Assembly: GCF_014202505.1 (NCBI RefSeq)
Contig: NZ_JACHGW010000001.1
Location: 1,550,001 to 1,614,000 of the forward strand
Direction of reading: 5' to 3'
Source of the DNA: Armatimonas rosea
Lineage (GTDB): Bacteria; Armatimonadota; Armatimonadia; Armatimonadales; Armatimonadaceae
Length of the DNA: 64,000 nt
Made by a program: the position numbers and the translations under genes. Below, piece by piece: positions 42,052 through 49,007 of the stretch (position 1 is the stretch's first letter; each line of letters opens with the position of its first letter). Under the pieces are notes generated by a model. The model ran no database searches. It was not told the origin of the DNA and saw only the letters and a program-made list of their open reading frames with translations.

Positions 42052-43844
42052 GTACCTGCTCCCTCCGGGGCTTCAAAATCGTCGCGCGGCCCGTGGAACT
42101 GGCAGCGGCGTGAGTTGGTCTCCAGGTCCCAGACCACCAGATCGCCGCTCTCGCGCAGGGCGGCGAGCAGAGGAAGGTCCGGCGAGAGCGCCGCGCTCAC
42201 CAGCTTCCCCCCGATTCCCGTGAGGGTCTTGGTGCCGCCCAGCCCCACCAGCCGCACGATTCGCCCCGCCTCGCTCAGGGTCACGAGCCGCACCTGACCT
42301 CCGAAGTAGGTCGCCCCCAGCACCGTGTCGTCGGGATCGAGCTCTGGGAACGCCAGGTCCTTGCTCTCCAGCGGCAGGTACCACCGCCCCTCTGAGCGCT
42401 TCACCACCACGGACTCCTTGGGTGATGGGCCCGCGAAGAGAAGTGCGCTCTCGTAGCTCTCGCCCAGCCTTGCCAGGACCGTCCCCTGGACGTCGATTAG
42501 CTGGGCGGGCTCGTAGGGGAGGAGCTTGGTCATCAGCGATGTCTGTAGGGAGAGCAAGAGAGCCGCCCGCTGGGACTTCCACGAGTAGTCGCAAATCTTA
42601 CCGTCTTCCCTTTTGGTACGGAACTCCAGGATGAGCGATGCCCCTAGCTTCTCCAGCCAGAGCATGACCTGTGGCATGTCTTGCAGCCAGAGAGTCGCTG
42701 GAAGAAGCTCCATCCCTGCCTCGTTGAGGCGGCGGAGGGACTCCTCGCTGACGGTGACCTTGCCGGTGGGGAGAGAGGAGAGGCTGCCTTTGAGCAGGCG
42801 AATCTCAAGCTGGTTGTTGACCCGCGCCACACAGAAGATCGCGTTGGGGCCGCCTCCGATAGCGCGAATCCGGCCGTAGTGCTGCTGGTAGAGCTTGGGC
42901 GGGCCGAGCGAGGCGCCGAGCTTGGTGGGGATGGGGTAGACCAGGACACCCGAATCGGCGCTATCGCGGGCACAGACCGCCTTTGCCCCCGGAAGCCAGA
43001 CCAGTGCGCCGACTGCCTGGCGGTGCGCGGCGCGTGCCTTACCGGGGCGTGCACCGACGGGGGTGAACGGGTCGCGGAGCAGGCGAATCTGGGTCTCGGG
43101 GGGCGGGAGCGCGAGCTGGAGCCTCTTCCCCGACGGCCTCAGCGTGAGCGCCAGCGCCTCGCCATCGTCGGTCTCTTCGGTGACGAGTAGCTGGACACCG
43201 CGTGTCATCGGGACATCGAGCCAGTGCGCGCCGCCTAGGAGCCAGAGCTCGTCGGGGGAGCCAAGCGCCTCTTCTGCAAGCTTGCGCCAGGCGTAGAGCT
43301 GACGCGGAGGAGCTTGCATGACCGTGCGTGCCCATAAAAACGTCCGCACCGTGGCTTCGTCGAAGCCGGTGTGCAGGGCGCTCTCGCTTGGCTCACTGTC
43401 CAGGCTCGCCCAGTGTAGGGTCGCCCCGGCGGCGCTGGCCCGCTGCGCCAGAACGATCCACGCGGCGAGCTGGGCGAGGCGCGGTGCCCCTAGCTGCTCC
43501 GGGCCGCAGTCAAAGAGAACGAGGCAGCGTCGCTCTTGCGCTTGGGCCTTGCGCTCGGGCTCCAGAAACGAGAGCTCGCCCTGGCTCAGGCGGCGCAGGA
43601 ACTCGTCGGGCGCGGTGTCCAGCAGGCCCCACTCGCTCGTGAGCAGGTGCTCCAGCTTCCCGCGCCGCGTGAGCCCCGCGTAGCCATCGGGCTCGTCGCC
43701 GCCCTTGCGCGTCTGCCCCCCGAGCGGCCCCAGCGCGGCGGCGAGGCGCACCAACAGGGGGCCCAAGGCGCTGGCGAGCACGGGATCGAGCACCGCGAGG
43801 GGGCTGGCCCAGCGGGCAAGGGCAGGCGGGAGGGGGGCACTCAC
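42048..43844 (-). CDS. Degenerate vWA / beta-propeller component of ternary system
   Basis: A 598-residue protein. Residues 105-170 (RRCLVLFDCGPEQLGAPRL, then LAAWIVLAQRASAAGATLHW) have the strand-loop-helix pattern of a von Willebrand A domain at the MIDAS position. The metal motif DxSxS reads DCGPE, so metal binding is probably lost. Residues 270-598 form a beta-propeller with a WD-like last blade (SGDLVVWDLETNSRRCQFHG). GTG 43844 is preceded by GGGGGAG at 8 nt; an in-frame GTG at 43889 would place repeat-derived sequence at the N-terminus. It overlaps the next gene by ATGA. Confidence 0.62.
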   Translation of the reverse strand: MSAPLPPALARWASPLAVLDPVLASALGPLLVRLAAALGPLGGQTRKGGDEPDGYAGLTRRGKLEHLLTSEWGLLDTAPDEFLRRLSQGELSFLEPERKAQAQERRCLVLFDCGPEQLGAPRLAQLAAWIVLAQRASAAGATLHWASLDSEPSESALHTGFDEATVRTFLWARTVMQAPPRQLYAWRKLAEEALGSPDELWLLGGAHWLDVPMTRGVQLLVTEETDDGEALALTLRPSGKRLQLALPPPETQIRLLRDPFTPVGARPGKARAAHRQAVGALVWLPGAKAVCARDSADSGVLVYPIPTKLGASLGPPKLYQQHYGRIRAIGGGPNAIFCVARVNNQLEIRLLKGSLSSLPTGKVTVSEESLRRLNEAGMELLPATLWLQDMPQVMLWLEKLGASLILEFRTKREDGKICDYSWKSQRAALLLSLQTSLMTKLLPYEPAQLIDVQGTVLARLGESYESALLFAGPSPKESVVVKRSEGRWYLPLESKDLAFPELDPDDTVLGATYFGGQVRLVTLSEAGRIVRLVGLGGTKTLTGIGGKLVSAALSPDLPLLAALRESGDLVVWDLETNSRRCQFHGPRDDFEAPEGAGT

Positions 43845-43859
43845 TTGGGTACTCCCCCC

Positions 43860-44075
43860 GACACTCCCCCCGCTTCGTTCGTTCCTCACTCCGCGACCCC
43901 CTCTCCCTCTTTTTCCACGTTCCGTGGGAGGAGAGGGAGAGGGGGTGCCGAGGGACGAGGCGGGGGAGTGTCCAGGGGGAACCCACCCCCTCTGACTCCC
44001 CCTCCCTTCCCCCCGACGAAGTCGGGTCTCAGGGGAAGGGAGGGGGCCGGGGGGAGGGATGTCTGGAGGGATGCC
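43860..44075. repeat. Palindromic elements extending into coding sequence
   Basis: TCGTTCCTC core at 43879-43887. CCCCCTCTCCCTCTTTTTCC pairs with GGAGGAGAGGGAGAGGGGG (about 43897-43948). CCCTCCCTTCCCC pairs with GGGGAAGGGAGGG around the GAA-loop hairpin CCCGAC-GAA-GTCGGG (about 43999-44046), followed by GGGGGAGGGATG as at 17326. Positions from 43886 on encode the C-terminal 58 residues of the 44536 gene. Confidence 0.7.
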
Positions 44076-44536
44076 AAAGCTCCCGCCTCCGCAAGCGAGA
44101 AGCAGCAGGTTGGCAAGAGTGCCAGCGGGGGACGTAGCTCGGGGAAGCGCCGGGTGAGGGCGGCCAAGACAAGGGCCGGGGGGAGCGTGGGGCGCTGGGT
44201 CGTGGGGAGGTAGAGGGTCGGCACGAGCGGCTCGGGGGCGAGGTAGAGGACCCCAGGGCTCCAGGGCAGCCAGTCGTGCGGGCCAAGGAGTGCGAGGAGG
44301 GGGAGTTGCCCCCTAACCCCCGCCTGGCGGGGGGAACACAAGGAATCCGATTCCTTATTGTCCCCCCGTTTGACGGGGGTTAGGGGGGGGGAAGTCACAG
44401 CGAGTAGACGCTCCGTCACGCTGGCATCCAGCCGGGCGAGGCGCTCGGTGAGCAGGGCCACATCGGGGCCGAGGGCGACCAGGCCCGCAGGGGCGAGCGG
44501 GGGCTCGCGCGTGACCCACTCCAGTGCCACGCTCAC
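43886..44536 (-). CDS. Small component of ternary system, repeat-invaded
   Basis: A 216-residue protein between the MoxR ATPase and the vWA gene, the place where small bpX-type proteins occur in such operons. Recognisable non-repeat parts are ALEWVTREPPLAPAGLVALG, PLLALLGPHDWLPWSPGVLY and PALVLAALTRRFPELRPPLA. Residues about 49-76 derive from the palindromic element at 44309-44390, and the C-terminal 58 residues derive wholly from the elements at 43886-44062 (Pro/Gly/Leu-rich). Start GTG 44536 overlaps the MoxR stop as GTGA. It could be functional with inserted loops, or decaying; the frame is open throughout. Confidence 0.55.
   Translation of the reverse strand: MSVALEWVTREPPLAPAGLVALGPDVALLTERLARLDASVTERLLAVTSPPLTPVKRGDNKESDSLCSPRQAGVRGQLPLLALLGPHDWLPWSPGVLYLAPEPLVPTLYLPTTQRPTLPPALVLAALTRRFPELRPPLALLPTCCFSLAEAGALASLQTSLPPAPSLPLRPDFVGGKGGGVRGGGFPLDTPPPRPSAPPLPLLPRNVEKEGEGVAE
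44309..44390. repeat. In-frame palindromic element with outer and inner stems
   Basis: Outer stem CCCCTAACCCCCG (44310-44322) pairs exactly with CGGGGGTTAGGGG (44374-44386). The inner AAGGAATC pairs with GATTCCTT (44340-44357). The left half recurs at 36637-36668. It lies inside the 44536 coding frame. Confidence 0.75.
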
Positions 44537-45666
44537 ACCCGTACCCACTCGATCAGCTTCTGGCGGAGCTGAGCCAGGTCGGTGGGGAGGCGCTCGGGGG
44601 CGAAGCTGGCGTCGATCTCCCGGAGCGCTCCCTCCAGGCGGAGCTTCCAAGCCGCGAGGGCCGCGGGCTCGTCGGGTGGGGCGGCGAGCAGCTTCTTAAT
44701 GCCCCCCGAGAGCCGCTGCGCCCGCGCCAGCGGCCCGAGCGATGCCTCCTCCGCGGCGTGGGGAAGCGCCGCGTTCTCTGTTGCAACCAGCAGGGGGCGC
44801 AGTGCCTCCCGCGCGAGCGCCTGCTCCTCCCACGTCGGCACGGCATAGACCAGCGGCCAGAGATCGGCGGGGGTGGCCTCGGTGCGTCCAGCCAGGGTCG
44901 CGGCGGCAGCGATCAGGTGCTGGGTGCGAACGGCCCGTCGGTCGCTGAGGGTGATGCCCGCTTGCCGTAGCGTCCGAAGCGCCTGGGCCAGCGTGGGACG
45001 TACGGAGGCCAGCTCGACCTGGCGGCACGCCGCGCTCAGCAGGTCCAGGTCGGCGAGGGAGGCCAGGGGCGCACTCGCGCTGCTCTGTCGGTTCCAGCCC
45101 TGCTCCAGCAAGTCCTCCAGGAGCGGGTCGCCCACGGGATCGAGAAAGAGCCGGACGAGAAAGCGGTCCGCAAACGCCGCCAGCGCGCCTTCGTCGGGGA
45201 GGGCGTTGGACGCCCCGATACAGAGCCGGAGCGGCACCGTAAGCTGCGTGCTTCCCCGCCGGAAGCGCCGCTCGTTGAGGATGCCCAGGAGCGTGTTGAG
45301 GATCGCGGTCGAGCCGAGGAAGATCTCATCGAGAAAGGCCAGCTCCGCCTCGGGGAGCATCCCGCGGGTCTCGGTCTCGACAATCCCCTCGCGCAGGCGT
45401 CGCAGGTCGATGGGGCCAAAGAGCTCACTGGGCTCGGTGAAGCGCCCGAGCAGGTACTCAAAGTAGCTTCCCCCGATTGTCTGTGCCATGCGCCGCGCCG
45501 CCTCTGACTTGGCGGTTCCGGGTGGCCCGATGAGCAATAAGTGCTCCCCCGCCACCGCGCAGAGCGCAATCGCCTCCGCCACTGCCTCGCGCTCGATGAG
45601 CCCGCCCGCCGCGCTCTCCACCGCCGCCCGGAGCCGGGCCGCCGCTTCTGTCCGTGCTATCTCCAT
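44533..45666 (-). CDS. MoxR/RavA-type AAA+ ATPase of ternary system
   Basis: A 377-residue AAA+ ATPase. Walker A GPPGTAKS at residues 47-54, Walker B ELAFLDEIF with D113-E114, sensor-1 Asn154 in IGASNAL, and arginine finger R168 in ADRFLVR are all present. The C-terminal 110 residues form a helical lid plus an extra helical tail. MoxR ATPases act as chaperone-like remodelers with vWA partners. First gene of a coupled operon (GTGA overlap with the next). It is leaderless by promoter position (TATACC, 7 nt) and starts only 20 bp from a divergent leaderless gene. Confidence 0.88.
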   Translation of the reverse strand: MEIARTEAAARLRAAVESAAGGLIEREAVAEAIALCAVAGEHLLLIGPPGTAKSEAARRMAQTIGGSYFEYLLGRFTEPSELFGPIDLRRLREGIVETETRGMLPEAELAFLDEIFLGSTAILNTLLGILNERRFRRGSTQLTVPLRLCIGASNALPDEGALAAFADRFLVRLFLDPVGDPLLEDLLEQGWNRQSSASAPLASLADLDLLSAACRQVELASVRPTLAQALRTLRQAGITLSDRRAVRTQHLIAAAATLAGRTEATPADLWPLVYAVPTWEEQALAREALRPLLVATENAALPHAAEEASLGPLARAQRLSGGIKKLLAAPPDEPAALAAWKLRLEGALREIDASFAPERLPTDLAQLRQKLIEWVRV

Positions 45667-45673
45667 AACTGAC

Positions 45674-45681
45674 GGTATAAT
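45674..45681. promoter_or_regulatory. Overlapping divergent -10 boxes (MoxR operon and 45687 gene)
   Basis: Plus-strand TATAAT (45676-45681) is 5 nt before GTG 45687. Minus-strand TATACC (45674-45679) is 7 nt before ATG 45666. The boxes share four base pairs, so the two promoters should exclude each other. Confidence 0.5.
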
Positions 45682-45686
45682 TCGCC

Positions 45687-46028
45687 GTGCGTATTACCAT
45701 TGACCTCCCTCCTGAGCAAGCCGTTCGTGTCCGTACCCTCTTGGGGGGCGAAGAAGGGGCCCGGCGCTTGCTTCTGCGTGTCCTGGGCAGCGTGCTCGAT
45801 GCCGCCGTGCCGCTCGCTCCCAGCGCCGCGCTCACCGATACCCGCCCCGAGATTCCCGCCGCCATGAGCCTGGCTGGCGACCCGATCCGCCTCCATTCCC
45901 ACGACCTGCCTGCCGATACTTTCGAGTATGAGCAAGCTGACAGTTCTGATTCAGAAGACACTCGGTCGCAAGACGGGCTCCGCCCAGGAGGCGAAGGAGC
46001 GCTTGAAGGCACTCCAGGCGCAGGCTAA
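45687..46028 (+). CDS. Small protein of unknown function
   Basis: A 113-residue protein, GTG start set by TATAAT 5 nt upstream. The first 42 residues (RITIDLPPEQAVRVRTLLGG, then RRLLLRVLGSVLDAAV) form one strand and helices, a layout loosely like small DNA-binding ribbon-helix-helix proteins but without a clear match. The C-terminal half is acidic and low complexity. It overlaps the 43-residue frame at 45928. Being divergent from the MoxR operon with a shared promoter, it is a candidate regulator of it, which is inference only. Confidence 0.5.
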   Translation: MRITIDLPPEQAVRVRTLLGGEEGARRLLLRVLGSVLDAAVPLAPSAALTDTRPEIPAAMSLAGDPIRLHSHDLPADTFEYEQADSSDSEDTRSQDGLRPGGEGALEGTPGAG

Positions 46029-46059
46029 GACGGTGCAAGAGACCAAGAAAGCCGCGTAG
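45928..46059 (+). CDS. 43-residue Lys/Ala-rich peptide
   Basis: ATG 45928 opens a 43-codon frame (begins MSKLTVLIQKTLGRKTG, ends KTVQETKKAA) with strongly helical, basic composition. GATACT (45915-45920) ends 7 nt before ATG, matching the leaderless pattern. It overlaps the 3' third of the preceding gene in another frame. No family recognised. Confidence 0.4.
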   Translation: MSKLTVLIQKTLGRKTGSAQEAKERLKALQAQAKTVQETKKAA

Positions 46060-46124
46060 CCAATCAATCCAAGCCAAATTGGCCCGGACAACGAGTCCTC
46101 GGGTAATACGTGGTTCCCGTTGGG

Positions 46125-46130
46125 TATAAT
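46125..46130 (+). promoter_or_regulatory. -10 box for leaderless fasciclin gene
   Basis: Consensus TATAAT, 6 nt before ATG 46137. Confidence 0.6.
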
Positions 46131-46136
46131 CGCCGC

Positions 46137-46796
46137 ATGGGTACCGCGTTCCGTTATCGTCTCTTGCGGGTTCTCGTTGCAAGCGCAATCGTGGGAAGTG
46201 TTGGCGGCTGGGCCTTTAAGCGCCCCATGGTTGCCTATGCCTGCGATGGCTATGGGGACTGTAGCTACTCGAACAACACTCCGAAAGCACTCCAGAAGGT
46301 CGGGGTTGGTCTGGCGGCGGGCTACACGGTGCTGGATGTCTACCGCGTCCTCAAGCATAGCACACCGTCCGCGACCGCAGCGGGGTCGATCTTAAAGCGC
46401 ACCCAGAGCCTGCCTTCAGAGTTTAGTGAAGTCGCAAAGCTGCTGAAGAATGCGGCACCTGCCGAAAACTACGACACCGATGGCCCCTACACCGTGCTCT
46501 GGCCGACCGATACGGCGCTACGAGAGGCACTAGGGGCAGAGCGCGTTGCGTTTTTACAGAGCCCTGCAGGTCAGAGCGCGGCGCAGGCACTGCTGAAACA
46601 GTGGACCCTCCCCTGGCGCTACACCCTCGCGCAGCTCCGCACCCTCAAGACCGTGCGCAACCTCGCGGGGGAGCCGCTGTCGGTTACCCTAGACGGCGAT
46701 ACCCTGCGGGTTGGGGGGGCAACCCTCGCCCTGAGTGAGTACCCCACAAGCAATGGCTGGATCCTGCCCGTGAGCAGACTGGTCGCGGAAGAGTAA
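46137..46796 (+). CDS. Exported fasciclin (FAS1) domain protein
   Basis: A 219-residue protein with a signal peptide or N-terminal anchor (LLRVLVASAIVGSVGGW). Residues 90-215 form a FAS1 adhesion domain (FSEVAKLLKNAAPAENYDTDGPYTVLWPTDTAL, then LRTLKTVRNLAGEPLSVTLDGD). The Cys pair after the leader (ACDGYGDCSY) may form a disulfide. FAS1 domains usually mediate surface adhesion. Its stop overlaps the next ATG as TAATG, heading a probable operon through 48260 or beyond. ATG 46137 is chosen because TATAAT lies 6 nt upstream. Confidence 0.82.
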   Translation: MGTAFRYRLLRVLVASAIVGSVGGWAFKRPMVAYACDGYGDCSYSNNTPKALQKVGVGLAAGYTVLDVYRVLKHSTPSATAAGSILKRTQSLPSEFSEVAKLLKNAAPAENYDTDGPYTVLWPTDTALREALGAERVAFLQSPAGQSAAQALLKQWTLPWRYTLAQLRTLKTVRNLAGEPLSVTLDGDTLRVGGATLALSEYPTSNGWILPVSRLVAEE

Positions 46797-47008
46797 TGAT
46801 GGATAAGACACAGAAACTGATCTTGGGAGTGGCGGCCGCCGCCGCTGCGCTCGCTGTCACGGCGGGCTGTGACAACCGGCGCGACGAGGAAGACGGGGGG
46901 GGCACGGGGGTCTACTCCAGCGGAGGAAGTAGCGGCGGCGCGCGCGTGTTCTCGTCGGGCGGCGGTAGCTTCGGCGGAGGGCGTGGGGCGTTCTCGGCCG
47001 GTGGCTAG
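46796..47008 (+). CDS. Small Gly/Ser-rich lipoprotein (YgiB-like in style)
   Basis: A 70-residue protein with an N-terminal helix ending AALAVTAGC, a plausible lipobox, followed by DNRRDEEDGG and a Gly/Ser/Phe-rich tail (SSGGGSFGGGRGAFSAGG). E. coli YgiB/YjfM also join a lipobox region to a Gly/Ser-rich tail and sit beside an ATP-grasp gene like the one that follows here. Homology to YgiB is not proven. Starts at a TAATG overlap and overlaps the next gene by 8 nt. Confidence 0.65.
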   Translation: MMDKTQKLILGVAAAAAALAVTAGCDNRRDEEDGGGTGVYSSGGSSGGARVFSSGGGSFGGGRGAFSAGG

Positions 47009-48260
47009 CCCGACAACCTACACCGAACAGCGCCGCGCCTTCTTCGCCCGCTTCCCAGACTTCTGGAGCGATGTCGAGGGGGAGGAGTATGCTCTGCTCC
47101 AGACCCACACGCTCCGCCTCGACGACCATGCAGCGCTCCAGCAGGCCGCCCGGGCGATCTACCCGATCTTTGTCCGAACGGCGGCTCTGGTACGCACCCT
47201 CGACGATGCGACACTCTTGCAGCTTGGGCTCCCGCAGGAGACCCTCGCCGTGGTGCGCCAAGTAACTCCGGGAGTCAGTGATGTCCCCTTTGGGCGGCTC
47301 GATCTGATCCTAGGCCCCGACGGTCACTTCAAGCTGATTGAGTTCAACACCGATACCCCCGCCTTTACTCGGGAGTGCTTCGAGATCAATGGCAAGGTCT
47401 GCGCTCACTTCGGGCTGCCCGACCCCAATGCGGGCGAGACCGAGCGTCTGCTGGCGGTTGTCAGCCGGACACTCGGGGCGAGCCTGGCACACCTGCAAAC
47501 CCACGAGGCGCGCCCGCTGGTTGTGGGCTCGTCGCTGGACGGCCATGTCGAGGACTGGGGGACGACCGAGTTTATCTGCGAGCTCCTCCGCAAGGTTCCC
47601 GGTATCGATGTCCGCCACATCCCCATCAGCCAGCTCGGGCTCACCGACGATGCGCTGGTAGACTCTGCCGACGGGCGGCCTATCGCGCTGCTCTACCGAC
47701 TCTACCCGCTGGAGTGGTTTGTGCAGGACCGCGACGCGCAGGGCAATGCCCCCGGCGCCCAGCTCCTCGCGCTGGTGGAGCGGCGCTGTGTCGCGCTTCT
47801 CAACCCGCCCGGTGCCTTTCTCTGGCAGAGCAAGGCGCTCCAAGCCCTGATCTGGGGCCTCTACGAGCAGGGGAGCTTCTTCGACTCCGCCGAGCGGGAG
47901 ACCATCGCGACCTACTTCCTACCGACCTACCTCGACCCCGCCTTTGCCGGAGAGCGGCATATCGTCAAGCCGTTCTACGGCCGCGAGGGGCACTCGGTGC
48001 GGCTACACGGCCCGGACGGCGCGGTGGAGACTGCGGGGGGCCTCGGCCTCTACGACGACCAGCCGATGCTCTGGCAGAAGTATGTCCCGATGCCCACGGT
48101 GGCGGTCACCACGGAGGCGGGGGAGAAGACCCTCTCGCTCCTGCACTCGATCTTTGTCCTCGACGGTGAGCCGAGCGCGGTGGGCCTGCGGGTGAGTGGG
48201 CCGGTCACCGACGACGACTCGCTTTTTCTGCCGGTTGCATTGGGCACGGAATTGGGGTAA
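47001..48260 (+). CDS. Glutathionylspermidine synthase-like ATP-grasp protein
   Basis: A 419-residue protein of the GspS C-terminal/YgiC/YjfC ATP-grasp family. FGRLDLILGPDGHFKLIEFNTDTPA at about residues 95-120 matches the family's IEYNADTP segment, and IVKPFYGREGHSVRLH and LWQKYVPMP supply ATP- and Mg-binding residues of the grasp fold. The amidase half of true GspS is absent. It should ligate an amine to a carboxylate using ATP, but no substrate is known for YgiC-type proteins. GTG 47001 overlaps the lipoprotein gene; the longer frame to 46869 would run through that gene. Confidence 0.85.
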   Translation: MASPTTYTEQRRAFFARFPDFWSDVEGEEYALLQTHTLRLDDHAALQQAARAIYPIFVRTAALVRTLDDATLLQLGLPQETLAVVRQVTPGVSDVPFGRLDLILGPDGHFKLIEFNTDTPAFTRECFEINGKVCAHFGLPDPNAGETERLLAVVSRTLGASLAHLQTHEARPLVVGSSLDGHVEDWGTTEFICELLRKVPGIDVRHIPISQLGLTDDALVDSADGRPIALLYRLYPLEWFVQDRDAQGNAPGAQLLALVERRCVALLNPPGAFLWQSKALQALIWGLYEQGSFFDSAERETIATYFLPTYLDPAFAGERHIVKPFYGREGHSVRLHGPDGAVETAGGLGLYDDQPMLWQKYVPMPTVAVTTEAGEKTLSLLHSIFVLDGEPSAVGLRVSGPVTDDDSLFLPVALGTELG

Positions 48261-48269
48261 GACAGGTCT

Positions 48270-48425
48270 ATGAAACGATCCGCTGTCTGGTTTCTCCTGC
48301 TGCTTGCAGCGGCAGGCTGTGGCGCGGGTGGGGTCTCCCAGCTTCCCAAGGATCCTGGCCCCATCACCATCCGCTCAACCCCCACTCCCTACAAGGGCAT
48401 CGGAGTGCCGCCCCCGCCTCCGTAA
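48270..48425 (+). CDS. 51-residue lipoprotein
   Basis: ATG 48270, 9 nt after the preceding stop. The product has a basic start, a Leu-rich helix and lipobox LLLAAAGC (Cys17), then a short Pro-rich mature part ending GIGVPPPPP. It is short but the signal is convincing. Probably part of the operon from 46137. Confidence 0.65.
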   Translation: MKRSAVWFLLLLAAAGCGAGGVSQLPKDPGPITIRSTPTPYKGIGVPPPPP

Positions 48426-48435
48426 GGCTTACCCC

Positions 48436-49002
48436 ATGGCACTCCCCGAACCGGAGCCGTCGCGCACCGTGGGATCGTTCCTGGTGGAGCGGCAGCCTGA
48501 GACCCTGACCGTGACGCTCCAGCACCAGGCGAGCTTTACCTGGAACGCGCTGGGCTTCTTTGCCTTCATGGCGAGCAGTGTTCTCATCTTAGGGCTGCTG
48601 GCAACCATCAAGTCCGCCCAGTGGGGAGTCAGCTCCGCCGCCGATTTCTTCGCTCCTAAAAAGAACCACTTTGGCTTTCTCTGGCTCGCCTCGACCCTGG
48701 GCCTGCTGATCGGCTTCCCGCTCTACCTGCGCCATACCTACAAGCCGACCATCACGTTTCTCTTCAATGCGCGCAATGGGACGATCTTTCGTAACAATGT
48801 GCTGGTCACCCGCTTTCGCCGGGTCGAGAGTATCCGGGTCCATGAGCACGGCGACCCCGCGGGACGTTATCTCTACGCACTCAGCCTACTCCACACCGAT
48901 GGCCACGAGGAGGCGATCTACGAGGTCTACGAGGAGCGTGATGCCCTCACCCTCGCCAATGAGATCGCGACCTATGTCAAGCGCCCCGTGACCTTCAAGT
49001 AA
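48436..49002 (+). CDS. Two-helix membrane protein with C-terminal PH-like domain
   Basis: A 188-residue protein. Residues 1-35 are cytoplasmic. Membrane helices lie at about 40-62 (LGFFAFMASSVLILGLLA) and 84-103 (GFLWLASTLGLLIGFPLYL). A C-terminal strand-rich domain (TITFLFNARNGTIFRNN, FRRVESIRVHEHG, YALSLLHTDGHEEAIYEVY) looks like a small PH-like/YcxB-type fold. Function unknown. It starts 10 nt after the small lipoprotein gene and is probably the last gene of that operon. Confidence 0.72.
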   Translation: MALPEPEPSRTVGSFLVERQPETLTVTLQHQASFTWNALGFFAFMASSVLILGLLATIKSAQWGVSSAADFFAPKKNHFGFLWLASTLGLLIGFPLYLRHTYKPTITFLFNARNGTIFRNNVLVTRFRRVESIRVHEHGDPAGRYLYALSLLHTDGHEEAIYEVYEERDALTLANEIATYVKRPVTFK

Positions 49003-49007
49003 GCCGC

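Noticed and set aside
17255-44075. CRISPR array
   Set aside because: The repeats are isolated palindromes with no regular spacers, and no cas gene is in the window.
46869-47000. Longer start for the GspS-like gene
   Set aside because: It would overlap the lipoprotein gene almost completely in another frame; GTG 47001 gives the family-like N-terminus.
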